Position numbers and translations under genes: made by a program. The notes under the pieces are model-generated. The model was not told the DNA's origin, made no database searches, and saw nothing but the letters and a program-made list of their open reading frames with translations. A stretch of 64,000 bases of DNA from contig JAKFVN010000013.1 of the NCBI GenBank assembly GCA_021732145.1, positions 1 to 64,000 on the forward strand, in the 5' to 3' direction. The stretch comes from Alphaproteobacteria bacterium. GTDB lineage: Bacteria > Pseudomonadota > Alphaproteobacteria > UBA9219 > RGZA01. Positions 16,483-25,585 of the stretch are shown here, one piece after another; the stretch's first letter is position 1; each line of letters opens with the position of its first letter.

Positions 16483-18045
16483 ATGAGTGATGTAATTTCA
16501 AGTGATGTCGTTTCCGAATTCCGCGCCGCAGCGGTATTTTTTGGTTCGGGCGCTGGCACCCAAGCCGTGGGCCGCGCCTTTGCCGGAAAGCATAAATTAG
16601 AGCTGATTGAAAAACGCGACGTTGGCAAGTTCTCCAACGGCGAGATTAAGCTTGAGATTAAGCAGAACATTCGCGGCCGCGACATTACCTATTTCGCGCC
16701 CAATACCGGCAATGTCTATGACGACATCATGGAAACGCTGATTACGCTAGATACGCTGCACCGCCACGGCGCAAAGAAAATTGCCGTGTTCCTGCCCAAT
16801 GAGCTGATTAAGTTTAACGGCAAGGAAACCAAAGACAGCCCGTTCACACCCGCCATGTTTGGTTTCTTTATGAAGATGTGGCACGAAGTGACCACCATTC
16901 GTGACCATGCAGGCCACAAAGTACATTTTGAACGCATTCATTTTCCTAAAATTCCATTGGAGCCCGGTGAGCGCAAAGTTATTGCGCGTGGCCATTCTGC
17001 TAAAAAGCTGGCGAATGAAATTTCTGCCGAACTGGACGGTTTGCCGATTATCGATTGGCGTAAGAAATCCAGTCTTGATAACACCAACGTGATTGCGCTG
17101 GCATCAAGCGCTGGTAATCCAAACCAGGCGGTTCTGGAAACCGCAGCGATGATTTATAATTTACGTCAACGCGGCGCGGCATTCATCAATGTGGTGTTAC
17201 CGCTCTGGCATTATGCGCGCCAGGAACGCACCGATAATCGCCGTGTGCCTATTTCGGCTGCGCTGATTGGCAAATTGCTGAACGTGTTCCGCCCCAATTC
17301 CATTTTGACACAAGATTTGCACCAAGCTGCCATTCAGGGGCTTGGCCGTGAAACCCATGTTGACCCGATTTATTCAACGGCGGTGATTGCATCCAAAATT
17401 GCCAAGCTGGTGAAGGATAATAAAATCAACCCCGCTGATATTTTGATTGGCGCAGTTGACCGCGGCGCGATTGGCCGCGCAACGCAATTGCGCAAGCAGC
17501 TTAAAGAAAATCATGGCCTTGATATCAGCCAGGATATTCCAACCGTGGATAAGCGCCATAAAGAAGACGTTGATGGTGTCACCGAAGCCAAGGATATTAG
17601 CCATAAGGATATTATCCCCGGCAAAATCATGTTCTTTGTTGATGATATGACCGATAGCGGCGGCACGTTTAGGGGCGCAGCTGAAGCTGCCAAAGCCGCA
17701 GGCGCAAAACGCGTGATTGGCTTTGTGACCCATGTGGTATCGCCAATAAACCCGGATACCAAGATGCTGAATATCGCCAAGCTTGAAGCATCAGGCGCGC
17801 TCGATGCGCTGATTGGTTTGGATACGGTGGCAGATTTAACGCCGGAAATGCATAAGTTGAACAAGATTGATATTATGAGTAATTCAAAATGGCTCGCGCA
17901 AAATATTCGCGAATGGGCATGGTGGCTGAAGAAGTCGACCGAAGATGCATCATTAAAGACATTAAACGATACCGCAACGCCGGAAGCGCCGCGTTTGCGC
18001 AAGCGCGTTGAAGCACATCTGCGCAGCATTTTGGCCGCCGCCTAA
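16483..18045 (+). CDS. PRPP-synthetase-like protein with enlarged N-terminal half
   Basis: 520 residues against about 315 for normal ribose-phosphate pyrophosphokinase. Recognisable motifs are FSNGEIKLEI (residue 50), HYARQERTDNRRVPISA (near 243), ILTQDLHQAAIQGL and the PRPP-binding loop FFVDDMTDSGGTFRG (near 385). The strand-helix segment before YARQ seems to occur twice: once as LHRHGAKKIAVFLP and again as LRQRGAAFINVVLPLWHYARQ. About 120 residues lie between. The role could be PRPP synthesis or a derived nucleotide function. The start has AGGT upstream. Confidence 0.75.
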   Translation: MSDVISSDVVSEFRAAAVFFGSGAGTQAVGRAFAGKHKLELIEKRDVGKFSNGEIKLEIKQNIRGRDITYFAPNTGNVYDDIMETLITLDTLHRHGAKKIAVFLPNELIKFNGKETKDSPFTPAMFGFFMKMWHEVTTIRDHAGHKVHFERIHFPKIPLEPGERKVIARGHSAKKLANEISAELDGLPIIDWRKKSSLDNTNVIALASSAGNPNQAVLETAAMIYNLRQRGAAFINVVLPLWHYARQERTDNRRVPISAALIGKLLNVFRPNSILTQDLHQAAIQGLGRETHVDPIYSTAVIASKIAKLVKDNKINPADILIGAVDRGAIGRATQLRKQLKENHGLDISQDIPTVDKRHKEDVDGVTEAKDISHKDIIPGKIMFFVDDMTDSGGTFRGAAEAAKAAGAKRVIGFVTHVVSPINPDTKMLNIAKLEASGALDALIGLDTVADLTPEMHKLNKIDIMSNSKWLAQNIREWAWWLKKSTEDASLKTLNDTATPEAPRLRKRVEAHLRSILAAA

Positions 18046-18063
18046 TTTTTTAAGGAATAAATA

Positions 18064-18633
18064 ATGACCACCGATATTCAAGAAGAAATGCAGCGCCATA
18101 AGGCGGTTGCGCAAACACTGCGCGACACGTTTTTTGATGCATGTGACAAGCTGAATGAATTATTGGCCGCGCATAATGGCGTGCTGCCACGCGTGCAGGA
18201 AAGCGATAATGCTGCACGCAGAAAAGAAATTGCTGCAATCGATGAAGCAGTGGTTGAAGTAACCAGCACCCTGTTTGGAGCCGTGCGCGCGCTGCACACC
18301 AAGATTGGCGAAACGCATCTGTTTATTGCCAATGATAATCCGTACCGTTTTCAATGCCGCGCCGCACATTACAAATTGCAGGGTATTTTGTTTGCTTACC
18401 AAGGCCTTTACCTTGGCGCATACCATGACAATTTGCGTGAAGCTGCTGACCAGTTCGTGCATAAGCTGGACTTAAGCAATGCTGCGCCGTTTTCCAAAAT
18501 ACCGCGCAAAATCGTAAAACCAAAACCAGAGAAGAAGCCGGAAGTAAAAGCTGCGCGCCCGAAACGCCGCCCAGGGCAAGGTCGTGCCAGCATTGGAAGC
18601 AGCAGCCCCTCCTGCATTCCGCAATATACCTAA
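18064..18633 (+). CDS. Hypothetical protein downstream of PRPP-synthetase-like gene
   Basis: 189 residues starting 18 bases after the previous stop, with AAGGA upstream, so probably cotranscribed. Residues 1-140 look like a helical bundle (KAVAQTLRDTFFDACDKLNELL, EVTSTLFGAVRALHTKIGE). The tail from residue 150 is strongly basic (KPKPEKKPEVKAARPKRRP), suggesting nucleic acid or membrane contact. No known family. Confidence 0.6.
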   Translation: MTTDIQEEMQRHKAVAQTLRDTFFDACDKLNELLAAHNGVLPRVQESDNAARRKEIAAIDEAVVEVTSTLFGAVRALHTKIGETHLFIANDNPYRFQCRAAHYKLQGILFAYQGLYLGAYHDNLREAADQFVHKLDLSNAAPFSKIPRKIVKPKPEKKPEVKAARPKRRPGQGRASIGSSSPSCIPQYT

Positions 18634-18766
18634 GGCTGGCTAATGGCTTGCGATAGGCTAACTTATTGCACTGCAAGGCAGATTTTATCCGTTTTTTTAA
18701 ATAAAAGACTTGGATTCCACGCCCTTTTCGTGGAAAACAGGTGACCCCAAAACGCAGGAAAAAAGC

Positions 18767-21136
18767 ATGGCCAAGAACAGCGATATTAACCCCGAACAAT
18801 CGAACCGCAGCCTTGATGAAGAAGCGCTGATCATGCATGCGTCAGGCCGCCCGGGAAAACTCGAAATCGTGCCAACCAAGCCGATGAAGACCCAGCGCGA
18901 TTTGTCGCTGGCCTATTCGCCCGGTGTTGCTGCGCCCTGCATCGAAATTCACAAGAACCCCGATAAGGCCTATGACTACACCGCGAGCGGGAACATGGTG
19001 GCGGTTATTTCCAACGGCACGGCGGTTCTGGGTCTTGGTAACCTTGGCGCGCTGGCGGGCAAGCCCGTTATGGAAGGCAAGAGCGTTTTGTTCAAGCGCT
19101 TTGCCGATGTGGACAGCATCGATTTGGAAATTAACACCGAAGACCCCGAAGAATTCATCAATGCCGTTAAATACCTTGGCCCATCCTTTGGGGGTATTAA
19201 CCTTGAAGATATCAAATCGCCCGAATGCTTCATGATTGAACAGCGCTTGCGCGAATTGATGGACATTCCCGTATTCCACGATGACCAGCACGGCACCGCG
19301 ATTATTTCAGCGGCTGGTTTGGTATCCGCGCTCGATATCACCGGCAAGAACATCAAGGACATCAAGCTGGTTGTAAACGGCGCTGGCGCGGCGGCGATAG
19401 CCTGCGTTGAGCTGATTAAGACGATGGGTCTGCCGCATGATAACGTCATCATGTGCGATACCAAGGGCGTGATTTACAAAGGCCGCACCGAAGATATGAA
19501 CCAGTGGAAATCGGCGCATGCCGCGAACACCAAGGACAGAACCTTGGCAGATGCATTGCGCGGCGCAGACGTATTCTGGGGCCTATCCGTTGCGAATTGC
19601 GTAACACCAGAAATGGTGAAGGCAATGGCAAAGAACCCGGCGATTTTCGCCATGGCCAACCCGAACCCTGAAATCCGTCCGGAAATTGCACGCGAAGTTC
19701 GCCCGGATGCGATTATCGCAACCGGCCGCTCGGATTACCCGAACCAGATTAACAACGTGCTTGGCTTCCCTTACATCTTCCGCGGCGCTTTAGATGTCCG
19801 CGCACGTACCATCAATGATGATATGAAGATTGCAGCGGCAAAGGCACTTGCAGCACTTGCCCGTGAAGATGTTCCGGATGAAGTGGATGCAGCCTATGGC
19901 CGCCGTCTGCGTTATGGCCCTGATTATATTATTCCAGTTCCGTTTGACCCACGCTTGATTGTTGAAATTCCAACGGCTGTTGCGAAGGCTGCGGTTGCTT
20001 CCGGCGTTGCACGCAAACCGATTGCGGATGAAAAAGCATTCCGTTCGGCATTGCGCGCCCGCCTTGACCCCACCGCGGATACGATGGAATTGATTTTCAC
20101 ACGCGTACGCAATAACCCGCAGCGCGTTGTGTTTGCGGAAGGCGAAGAAGAACGCATGATCCGCGCAGCGATTTCGTTCCGTGATGCTGGTTACGGCACC
20201 CCGATTTTGATTGCACGTGAAGAAGTTGTGAAAGAAAAAATCGGCATGTTGGGTTTGGCCGATATGAAGGGCATTGAAATCCACAATTCCCGCGTATCGC
20301 AGCACAATAAGCGTTTCACCGAATATCTGTTTAAACGTTTGCAACGCCGTGGTTTGCTGGAACGTGATTGTCAGCGCATGGTGAACCAGCAACGCAACGT
20401 GTTTGCAGCCTGCATGGTTGCGCATGGTGAAGCGGATGCGATGGTTACCGGTTTGTCGCGTAACTTCAACGTTTGCTATGAAGATATTCGCAAGGCAATT
20501 GATGCGCGCACGCAATACAGCGCATTCGGTTTGTCGATGAGCATTTCGGCTGGCCGTACCATTTTCTTGGCGGATACTGCTGTAAACCCATCCACCAATC
20601 CTGACCGTCATGCGGAAATTGCTATCCGCGCAGCAGAGTTCGCGGAACAAATGGGCCATCAGCCACGCGTGGCACTCATTTCATACTCGACCTTTGGTCA
20701 GCAGATGAATGATGAACGCGCGAACTTCATGCGTGAAGTTGTGGCGAAGTTGGATGACCATGAAGTGAGCTTCGAATATGAAGGTGAAATGGCACCGGAT
20801 GTTGCACTTGATCATGATTTGATGAAGCGCCTCTATCCGTTCTGCCGTTTAACCGGCCCAGCGAACGTGTTGATTATGCCAAGCTTGCAAGCAGCTAACA
20901 TCGCAACCAAGCTGATGCAGAAAATGGTCAATAGCCGCGATGGCAATATGATTGGTCCATTGCTGCAAGGCCTGAAGCGCCCCGCGCAAATCGTGGGCAT
21001 GGGCGCAACCGTGTCGGAAATCGTGACTATGGCAGCGCTTGCTGCCCATGAAGCGATTGGCAATGCGGAAAGCGATAAGAAGGCAAAGCCATCTGTAGTT
21101 AAAGAGGGCGTGGTCAAGGGCGGCAAGGCAGCCTAA
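18767..21136 (+). CDS. maeB: NADP-dependent malic enzyme with C-terminal phosphotransacetylase-like domain
   Basis: Decarboxylates malate to pyruvate. The start MAKNSDINPEQ has AGGA upstream; the frame before it is not protein-like. 789 residues. The malic N-terminal and NAD-binding parts fill residues 1-430: LSLAYSPGVAAPC, IPVFHDDQHGTAIISAAGL, VVNGAGAAAIAC and MANPNPEI. Residues 430-770 are the PTA_PTB domain (VFAEGEEERMIRAA, IMPSLQAANIATKLMQ), which in MaeB is regulatory rather than catalytic. A strong terminator follows. Confidence 0.95.
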   Translation: MAKNSDINPEQSNRSLDEEALIMHASGRPGKLEIVPTKPMKTQRDLSLAYSPGVAAPCIEIHKNPDKAYDYTASGNMVAVISNGTAVLGLGNLGALAGKPVMEGKSVLFKRFADVDSIDLEINTEDPEEFINAVKYLGPSFGGINLEDIKSPECFMIEQRLRELMDIPVFHDDQHGTAIISAAGLVSALDITGKNIKDIKLVVNGAGAAAIACVELIKTMGLPHDNVIMCDTKGVIYKGRTEDMNQWKSAHAANTKDRTLADALRGADVFWGLSVANCVTPEMVKAMAKNPAIFAMANPNPEIRPEIAREVRPDAIIATGRSDYPNQINNVLGFPYIFRGALDVRARTINDDMKIAAAKALAALAREDVPDEVDAAYGRRLRYGPDYIIPVPFDPRLIVEIPTAVAKAAVASGVARKPIADEKAFRSALRARLDPTADTMELIFTRVRNNPQRVVFAEGEEERMIRAAISFRDAGYGTPILIAREEVVKEKIGMLGLADMKGIEIHNSRVSQHNKRFTEYLFKRLQRRGLLERDCQRMVNQQRNVFAACMVAHGEADAMVTGLSRNFNVCYEDIRKAIDARTQYSAFGLSMSISAGRTIFLADTAVNPSTNPDRHAEIAIRAAEFAEQMGHQPRVALISYSTFGQQMNDERANFMREVVAKLDDHEVSFEYEGEMAPDVALDHDLMKRLYPFCRLTGPANVLIMPSLQAANIATKLMQKMVNSRDGNMIGPLLQGLKRPAQIVGMGATVSEIVTMAALAAHEAIGNAESDKKAKPSVVKEGVVKGGKAA

Positions 21137-21160
21137 ATCTTAACGGCAAAGACTTCCAAA

Positions 21161-21195
21161 AACCCGCTCCGAGCCAGTCTCGAGCGGGTTTTTTC
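21161..21195 (+). terminator. Rho-independent terminator after maeB
   Basis: AACCCGCTC pairs with GAGCGGGTT (9 bp, GC-rich), followed by TTTT, 25 bases after the maeB stop. Confidence 0.85.
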
Positions 21196-21624
21196 TTGGC
21201 GAGTCCCTCCTTGCCGCTTTATGAACACCAAGCTGCCATCTTAAGATTTTCGCGCGCGGTTTTTTGCCTCGCTCGCTCTCGCGCAGCAGAAAAAATTTGC
21301 ACAAATGCCAATAAATTTGCGTTTTTTGTTTTTGCATGAGTGCTCGCGCGTGCGCTCAACGCTCTCGTTGAAGCGCGCGCAGCGTTAAGATTCTCCGCTG
21401 CGATTAGTATCAGCAGCGCAACACCGCTGGAGATTTCCCACAGATTTTGCCCCTGAAGGTAAAAAACTTATTGAATCTTTTCAGCATCGTGATACATCTG
21501 CTCTCGAACGCGCACGAACCCCTATTGTTATCGATGTGCCCATCGGTGTTTATGTAACGACGCGTCTCATTGTTGGTTGGTGGTCTGGAGCCTTATCCCA
21601 GATATCTGATTAATGGAGAGATGT
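21196..21624. other. Gene-poor region upstream of ornithine decarboxylase
   Basis: About 430 bases without a supported gene. It holds a hairpin (GCGCTCAACG/CGTTGAAGCGC, near 21353-21383) and GC-rich alternating stretches. On the plus strand one frame stays open from about 21391 to a TAA at 21611 with protein-like content (EGKKLIESFQHRDTSALERA). It has no ATG and no ribosome-binding site, so it may be a gene remnant. The region could serve as a long 5' leader. Confidence 0.4.
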
Positions 21625-23058
21625 ATGGGCAAGAACACCCCGTCATTGATTGAAGAAATTACTGAACCTCCCATTGAACCTGGGGGGCCTTCGGGCACTG
21701 TTGGAAACGCGTATCTTCTTCCCGAGTTTGAATCTCAAGACCAAGCGCAGCGCGCGAGCCATCATGCACGCTCAGGCGCCGCGCCAAAAAACGTGGCTCT
21801 GAAAACGCGCCCATCGGCAACACGTCCGCAGGTCTATAATGATGCAACGCATTACATTGCTGAAACACGCCCGTCAAACCCCGTGCACTTTTTGCGCACG
21901 CATGTTCTGCGCGGTGCGGCGCAATGGTTCCTGCGCCATTTCCCCGGCACCGTTTTGTATGCCGTAAAAGCAAACCCATCACCTGCGGTTATCAAAGAAT
22001 TGTGGGCATCGGGCATTCGTCACTTTGACGTTGCGTCCTTGGCCGAAGTTGAACTGGTGGCTGGTCTTTGCCCGAAAGCAAAGCTGCACTTCATGCATCC
22101 TGTGAAGTCACGCGAAGCCATTCGTAAATCATACTTCAATTACGGCGTGCGCGATTTCGTGATTGATAGCGCGCAGGAATTGTTCAAGCTTCTTGAAGAA
22201 ACACGCGGCGCGAAAGACCTTGGCATTATGATCCGCCTTGCGGTTTCAAACGGCCATGCGTTCCACAGCCTTGATGGCAAGTTCGGTGCGGATAACCGCT
22301 TGGCGGCTGAATTGCTCCAGCAAGCACGCAAGGTATCATCGCGCCTTGGCATCGCATTCCACGTTGGTCAGCAAACCATGCATAGCAAGGCTTATGCAGC
22401 GGCAATGGCGCAAGTGGGCGAAGTAATTAAGCAAGCCAAAGTAAACCCCGACATCATCGATGTGGGCGGCGGTTTCCCTGTGGCATTTCCCGGCCTCGTG
22501 CCACCGGATATGCACGGCTATATGAACAGTATTAAGGAAGCATTTGAAAGCTTGAACCTTCCAAAGAAGACCAAGCTGTGGTGCGAACCCGGCCGTGCGC
22601 TTGTTCAAGAATCCGGTTCATTGCTGGTGAAGGTTGAACTGCGCAAAGACAACCGCCTTTACATCAATGACGGTTTCTATGGCGCGCTGTTTGATGCTGG
22701 CTATAGCAAATTGGCTTACCCTGTTCGCGCGATCCGCGCAGGTGAAAATGCAAATGGCGCACTCAGCAATAAAACGGCACGCTTCACCGTGTTTGGCCCA
22801 ACCTGCGACAGTATTGACGTGCTGAAGACGCAGCTTGTGCTGCCTGCGGATATTGAAGAAGGCGATTATCTGGAGTTCGGTCAGACAGGTGGTTATGCAG
22901 CCGCGCTGCAATCGGGCTTTAATGGATTTGGCGCAGACGCCAAGCCAGTGGTATTGCGTGATATGCCGATGTTACAGACGCCTGGCTTCTGGCAGGACGA
23001 TGCCGTGCAGCCGGAAGGTGAAGCAGCGGAAATCCCCGCAACGCTGGTGGCGTTCTAA
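21625..23058 (+). CDS. Ornithine decarboxylase (alanine-racemase fold)
   Basis: Makes putrescine from ornithine. The start MGKNTPSLIEEI follows GGAGAG; an ATG four codons earlier lacks spacing for it. 477 residues, with an N-terminal extension of about 85 residues beyond the usual 380-residue enzyme. The PLP lysine is Lys115 in YAVKANPSPAV. Family features include HPVKSREAIRKSYFNYG, WCEPGRALVQESG and Cys394 in FGPTCDSID, contributed to the partner's active site. Agmatine-pathway genes follow 1.4 kb downstream. Lysine or diaminopimelate could also be substrates. Confidence 0.88.
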   Translation: MGKNTPSLIEEITEPPIEPGGPSGTVGNAYLLPEFESQDQAQRASHHARSGAAPKNVALKTRPSATRPQVYNDATHYIAETRPSNPVHFLRTHVLRGAAQWFLRHFPGTVLYAVKANPSPAVIKELWASGIRHFDVASLAEVELVAGLCPKAKLHFMHPVKSREAIRKSYFNYGVRDFVIDSAQELFKLLEETRGAKDLGIMIRLAVSNGHAFHSLDGKFGADNRLAAELLQQARKVSSRLGIAFHVGQQTMHSKAYAAAMAQVGEVIKQAKVNPDIIDVGGGFPVAFPGLVPPDMHGYMNSIKEAFESLNLPKKTKLWCEPGRALVQESGSLLVKVELRKDNRLYINDGFYGALFDAGYSKLAYPVRAIRAGENANGALSNKTARFTVFGPTCDSIDVLKTQLVLPADIEEGDYLEFGQTGGYAAALQSGFNGFGADAKPVVLRDMPMLQTPGFWQDDAVQPEGEAAEIPATLVAF

Positions 23059-23093
23059 GCGTTTCTACCCTGGGCACAACCCTAAATCGCACA

Positions 23094-24359
23094 TTACGTT
23101 TCATTACGATTGCCTTGCTTTGGCTTGGGCTTACCCTTGGCCTTTGGACGCGTGGTCTTGGGTGTGTTCGCCATGCGCTTTTCTTCGCGCAGGCGCGCTG
23201 CTTCTTCGCCCACTAAATCCTGAAACGCTTCAAAGGGGTTATTACTGCGCGCGTGCGGGTGTTCTTCATGTACCAGCTGGCTGTGCAGAATGTGCGGCAT
23301 GATATCGCGGCGCAGGATAAGCGCATCCGCCATGTAGCTGGCATAGGCTTTCAGGCGGCCTTTCATGTCATCATCAGGAATAATTTTTGCCATGGTATCG
23401 GCAAGGCGTTTCATTTCAGCGCGAATGGTTGCATCATCGATGGATTGAATATGCGCCATGATTTTATGCATTGCCTTGAAATCCAAATGCGGCGCAAAGA
23501 CATGGGATAGCATCGCTTCGGGATAATCTTCATTAATGTCTGACCAGTCTTTTTTACCCGTAATGCGCACCAGTTTTTGTTCAGCGGCTTTCAAGCTGGG
23601 GTAGGTTTCAACCACGCTGACCAGCGCATAAGATGGCTGGCGCGGGTCGATGTGCGAAGGAATTCCTTTGCGTACATCCTGCACATCCATAACGCCATTG
23701 GCAAAATCACAGATATAAAATCCAAGATTGTTATGCGGGTTAATCTCGTCTTCGCGCACCATCTCCATGGCTTTACGCACGCTTAGCATCTGGTTGCTGG
23801 GGTTTAAATCACCGCTGCCCAGCCATTCCATTATCGTCACCGCTTCGCTAATGGGTTTGATGGCGTGATGGAAAACCGCGCGTTCCATATCGAGGAGCGG
23901 GGGAATTTCTTCTTCATGCGCAAGGGAGCGCCACATGGTGCCATCATAGGTATGGATTTTGTATGGTTTGCCTTTTTCGCGTGCCTGCGCATATTCCAGA
24001 ACAGTTTCAGCGCGCACGGTGTGGTTGTGAACCTGAATGGATGAAATAAAACTGCCAAAGCCGTTTTTATCACGGCGCAACTCGTCATCGGTGGGCTTAT
24101 AGTCGAACACAACCGGTGCCAGCGGCGCGCCGATAATGCTCGCCCATGATGCGGCCATTACTTCATTAAACGCTTCTTCGATGCTTAAGACATTTTTGGT
24201 GTGCAGGGTAATGGCGTGGATTTTGCCGGCGCTGTCGGTGAACAGCCCATCGCCCGATGGATGATTGAATACATCGCGTTCATTAACGTGGCCCGCGCAA
24301 CGTTGCGCCAGCTCCCCGATATGTTTAGGAAACCCCTGTGCTGAAAATCCCTTTGTCAT
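23094..24359 (-). CDS. Hypothetical protein with kinase-like motifs
   Basis: 421 residues from ATG 24359; a GTG five codons earlier is possible. Not confidently recognised. GSGDLNPSNQMLSV followed by GFYICDFANGVMD resembles the catalytic loop (GDxxxxN) and DFG-like metal loop of aminoglycoside-phosphotransferase or protein-kinase folds, but no clear nucleotide-binding Lys is seen. The C-terminal tail is a Lys/Pro/Arg-rich run (TRPKAKGKPKPKQ). It lies opposite to and between the putrescine genes. Confidence 0.5.
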   Translation of the reverse strand: MTKGFSAQGFPKHIGELAQRCAGHVNERDVFNHPSGDGLFTDSAGKIHAITLHTKNVLSIEEAFNEVMAASWASIIGAPLAPVVFDYKPTDDELRRDKNGFGSFISSIQVHNHTVRAETVLEYAQAREKGKPYKIHTYDGTMWRSLAHEEEIPPLLDMERAVFHHAIKPISEAVTIMEWLGSGDLNPSNQMLSVRKAMEMVREDEINPHNNLGFYICDFANGVMDVQDVRKGIPSHIDPRQPSYALVSVVETYPSLKAAEQKLVRITGKKDWSDINEDYPEAMLSHVFAPHLDFKAMHKIMAHIQSIDDATIRAEMKRLADTMAKIIPDDDMKGRLKAYASYMADALILRRDIMPHILHSQLVHEEHPHARSNNPFEAFQDLVGEEAARLREEKRMANTPKTTRPKAKGKPKPKQGNRNET

Positions 24360-24436
24360 AGGTATAAAATACACGATTGCGCAGCAACTAATTACCTTCT
24401 AATTTCCCCGCACCCATTAACCATCTAAGCATTTGA

Positions 24437-25450
24437 ATGATGATGAAGCCGCCAACACTCATACCCGCCGAATGGGCACAGCAGCGCGCCATTTGGACCG
24501 CATGGCCTGCTAATCAAGATGAATGGAATGGTGATTTAGTATCGCCGCGCACCGACGTTGCTGCGATGGTTCACGCGCTTGCGCCAACCAACAAGGTGCG
24601 CGTGCTGGTGAATGGCGAAGATGCACTAAAAACCGCAAAAGAAAAAATTGGCAATGTTGCGGAACTCATCCCCGCGAAATACGGTGACATCTGGCTGCGT
24701 GATACCGGGCCGATTTTTGCAAAGAGTGGCGCTGGGCAAATTGCGCTGCGCTTTAAAACCAATAGCTGGGGCGGCAAATATGATTTGCCCGATGATGCAA
24801 CGGTGGGTGATGCGATTGCAAAATTCGCTGATAAGCCCGCAAGCCATTTCGATTTTGTATTGGAAGGCGGCGCGGTTGACCATGATGGCCAAGGCACGGT
24901 TTTAACAACCGCGCAGACGGTTCTAAACCCCAACCGCAATGGCTGGACGAAAGCGCAAGCCGAAACCGAATTATCAAAAGCTTTGGGCGCGCAGCACATC
25001 ATCTGGATTGATGAAGGATTATTGAACGACCACACCGATGGCCATATTGATAACATTGCGCGCTTTGTTGCGCCGGGCCGCGTGGTGTGCCAAGCCCCGG
25101 TGGGTAAGGACGACCCGAATGCCGATACGTTGAACCACATCGCCGCGACATTGGAAAAATCTGTGGATGCGACGGGCAGGAAGCTGGACGTCATCCGTAT
25201 TCCAAGCCCGGGGCTTTATCATGATAAGCTGGGCGCAATTTCACCTGCATCGCATATGAATTTCATCATCGGCAATGGCGTTGTTGTTGTGCCTGTATAT
25301 GGAACGCAGACTGAAGCAGCAGCGCTTGAAGAATTGCAAAAAGTGTTCCCAAATCGTAAAGTCGTTGGCGTTTCGTCCAAGGGATTATTGGGCAGCGATG
25401 GGTCGGGTGGTGGTTCCTTCCATTGCATAACACAACAGGAGCCAGCATAA
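24437..25450 (+). CDS. aguA: Agmatine deiminase
   Basis: Converts agmatine to N-carbamoylputrescine and ammonia. 337 residues. The family N terminus is PPTLIPAEWAQQRAIWTAWPANQDEW. Guanidine-modifying-enzyme residues appear in IWLRDTGPIFA, VLEGGAVDHDG and DGHIDNIARFVAPG. The catalytic cysteine is Cys330 in SFHCITQQEPA, where most relatives read NIHCITQQ. Three ATGs in a row make the exact start uncertain by two codons. Confidence 0.94.
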   Translation: MMMKPPTLIPAEWAQQRAIWTAWPANQDEWNGDLVSPRTDVAAMVHALAPTNKVRVLVNGEDALKTAKEKIGNVAELIPAKYGDIWLRDTGPIFAKSGAGQIALRFKTNSWGGKYDLPDDATVGDAIAKFADKPASHFDFVLEGGAVDHDGQGTVLTTAQTVLNPNRNGWTKAQAETELSKALGAQHIIWIDEGLLNDHTDGHIDNIARFVAPGRVVCQAPVGKDDPNADTLNHIAATLEKSVDATGRKLDVIRIPSPGLYHDKLGAISPASHMNFIIGNGVVVVPVYGTQTEAAALEELQKVFPNRKVVGVSSKGLLGSDGSGGGSFHCITQQEPA

Positions 25451-25457
25451 TCTCTAA

Positions 25458-25562
25458 CTGCGGCGTCAGCCTTTCAGCGTTTTCTGCGCTTCCGGTACGC
25501 ATGTACTAAAACGTACATTTGCGTTCCGGTTCTCGAAAACATCTGAAAATCGTTAGCCGCAG
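25458..25562. repeat. 105-base imperfect palindrome between aguA and aguB
   Basis: CTGCGGC (25458) pairs with GCCGCAG (25562), and further arms TTTCAG/CTGAAA, GTTTTC/GAAAAC and CCGG/CCGG pair inward. The centre is a perfect ATGTAC-TAAAAC-GTACAT. It fills the aguA-aguB gap almost completely. It could act as a transcript-processing or attenuation hairpin, or be a mobile REP-like sequence. It does not share ends with the type A/B elements. Confidence 0.75.
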
Positions 25563-25585
25563 CGAGATTCTGAAAAGGATAGATT

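Noticed and set aside
19790..20659. 289-codon minus-strand frame inside maeB
   Set aside because: The malic enzyme frame is continuous and conserved here; the antisense frame is a codon-bias shadow.
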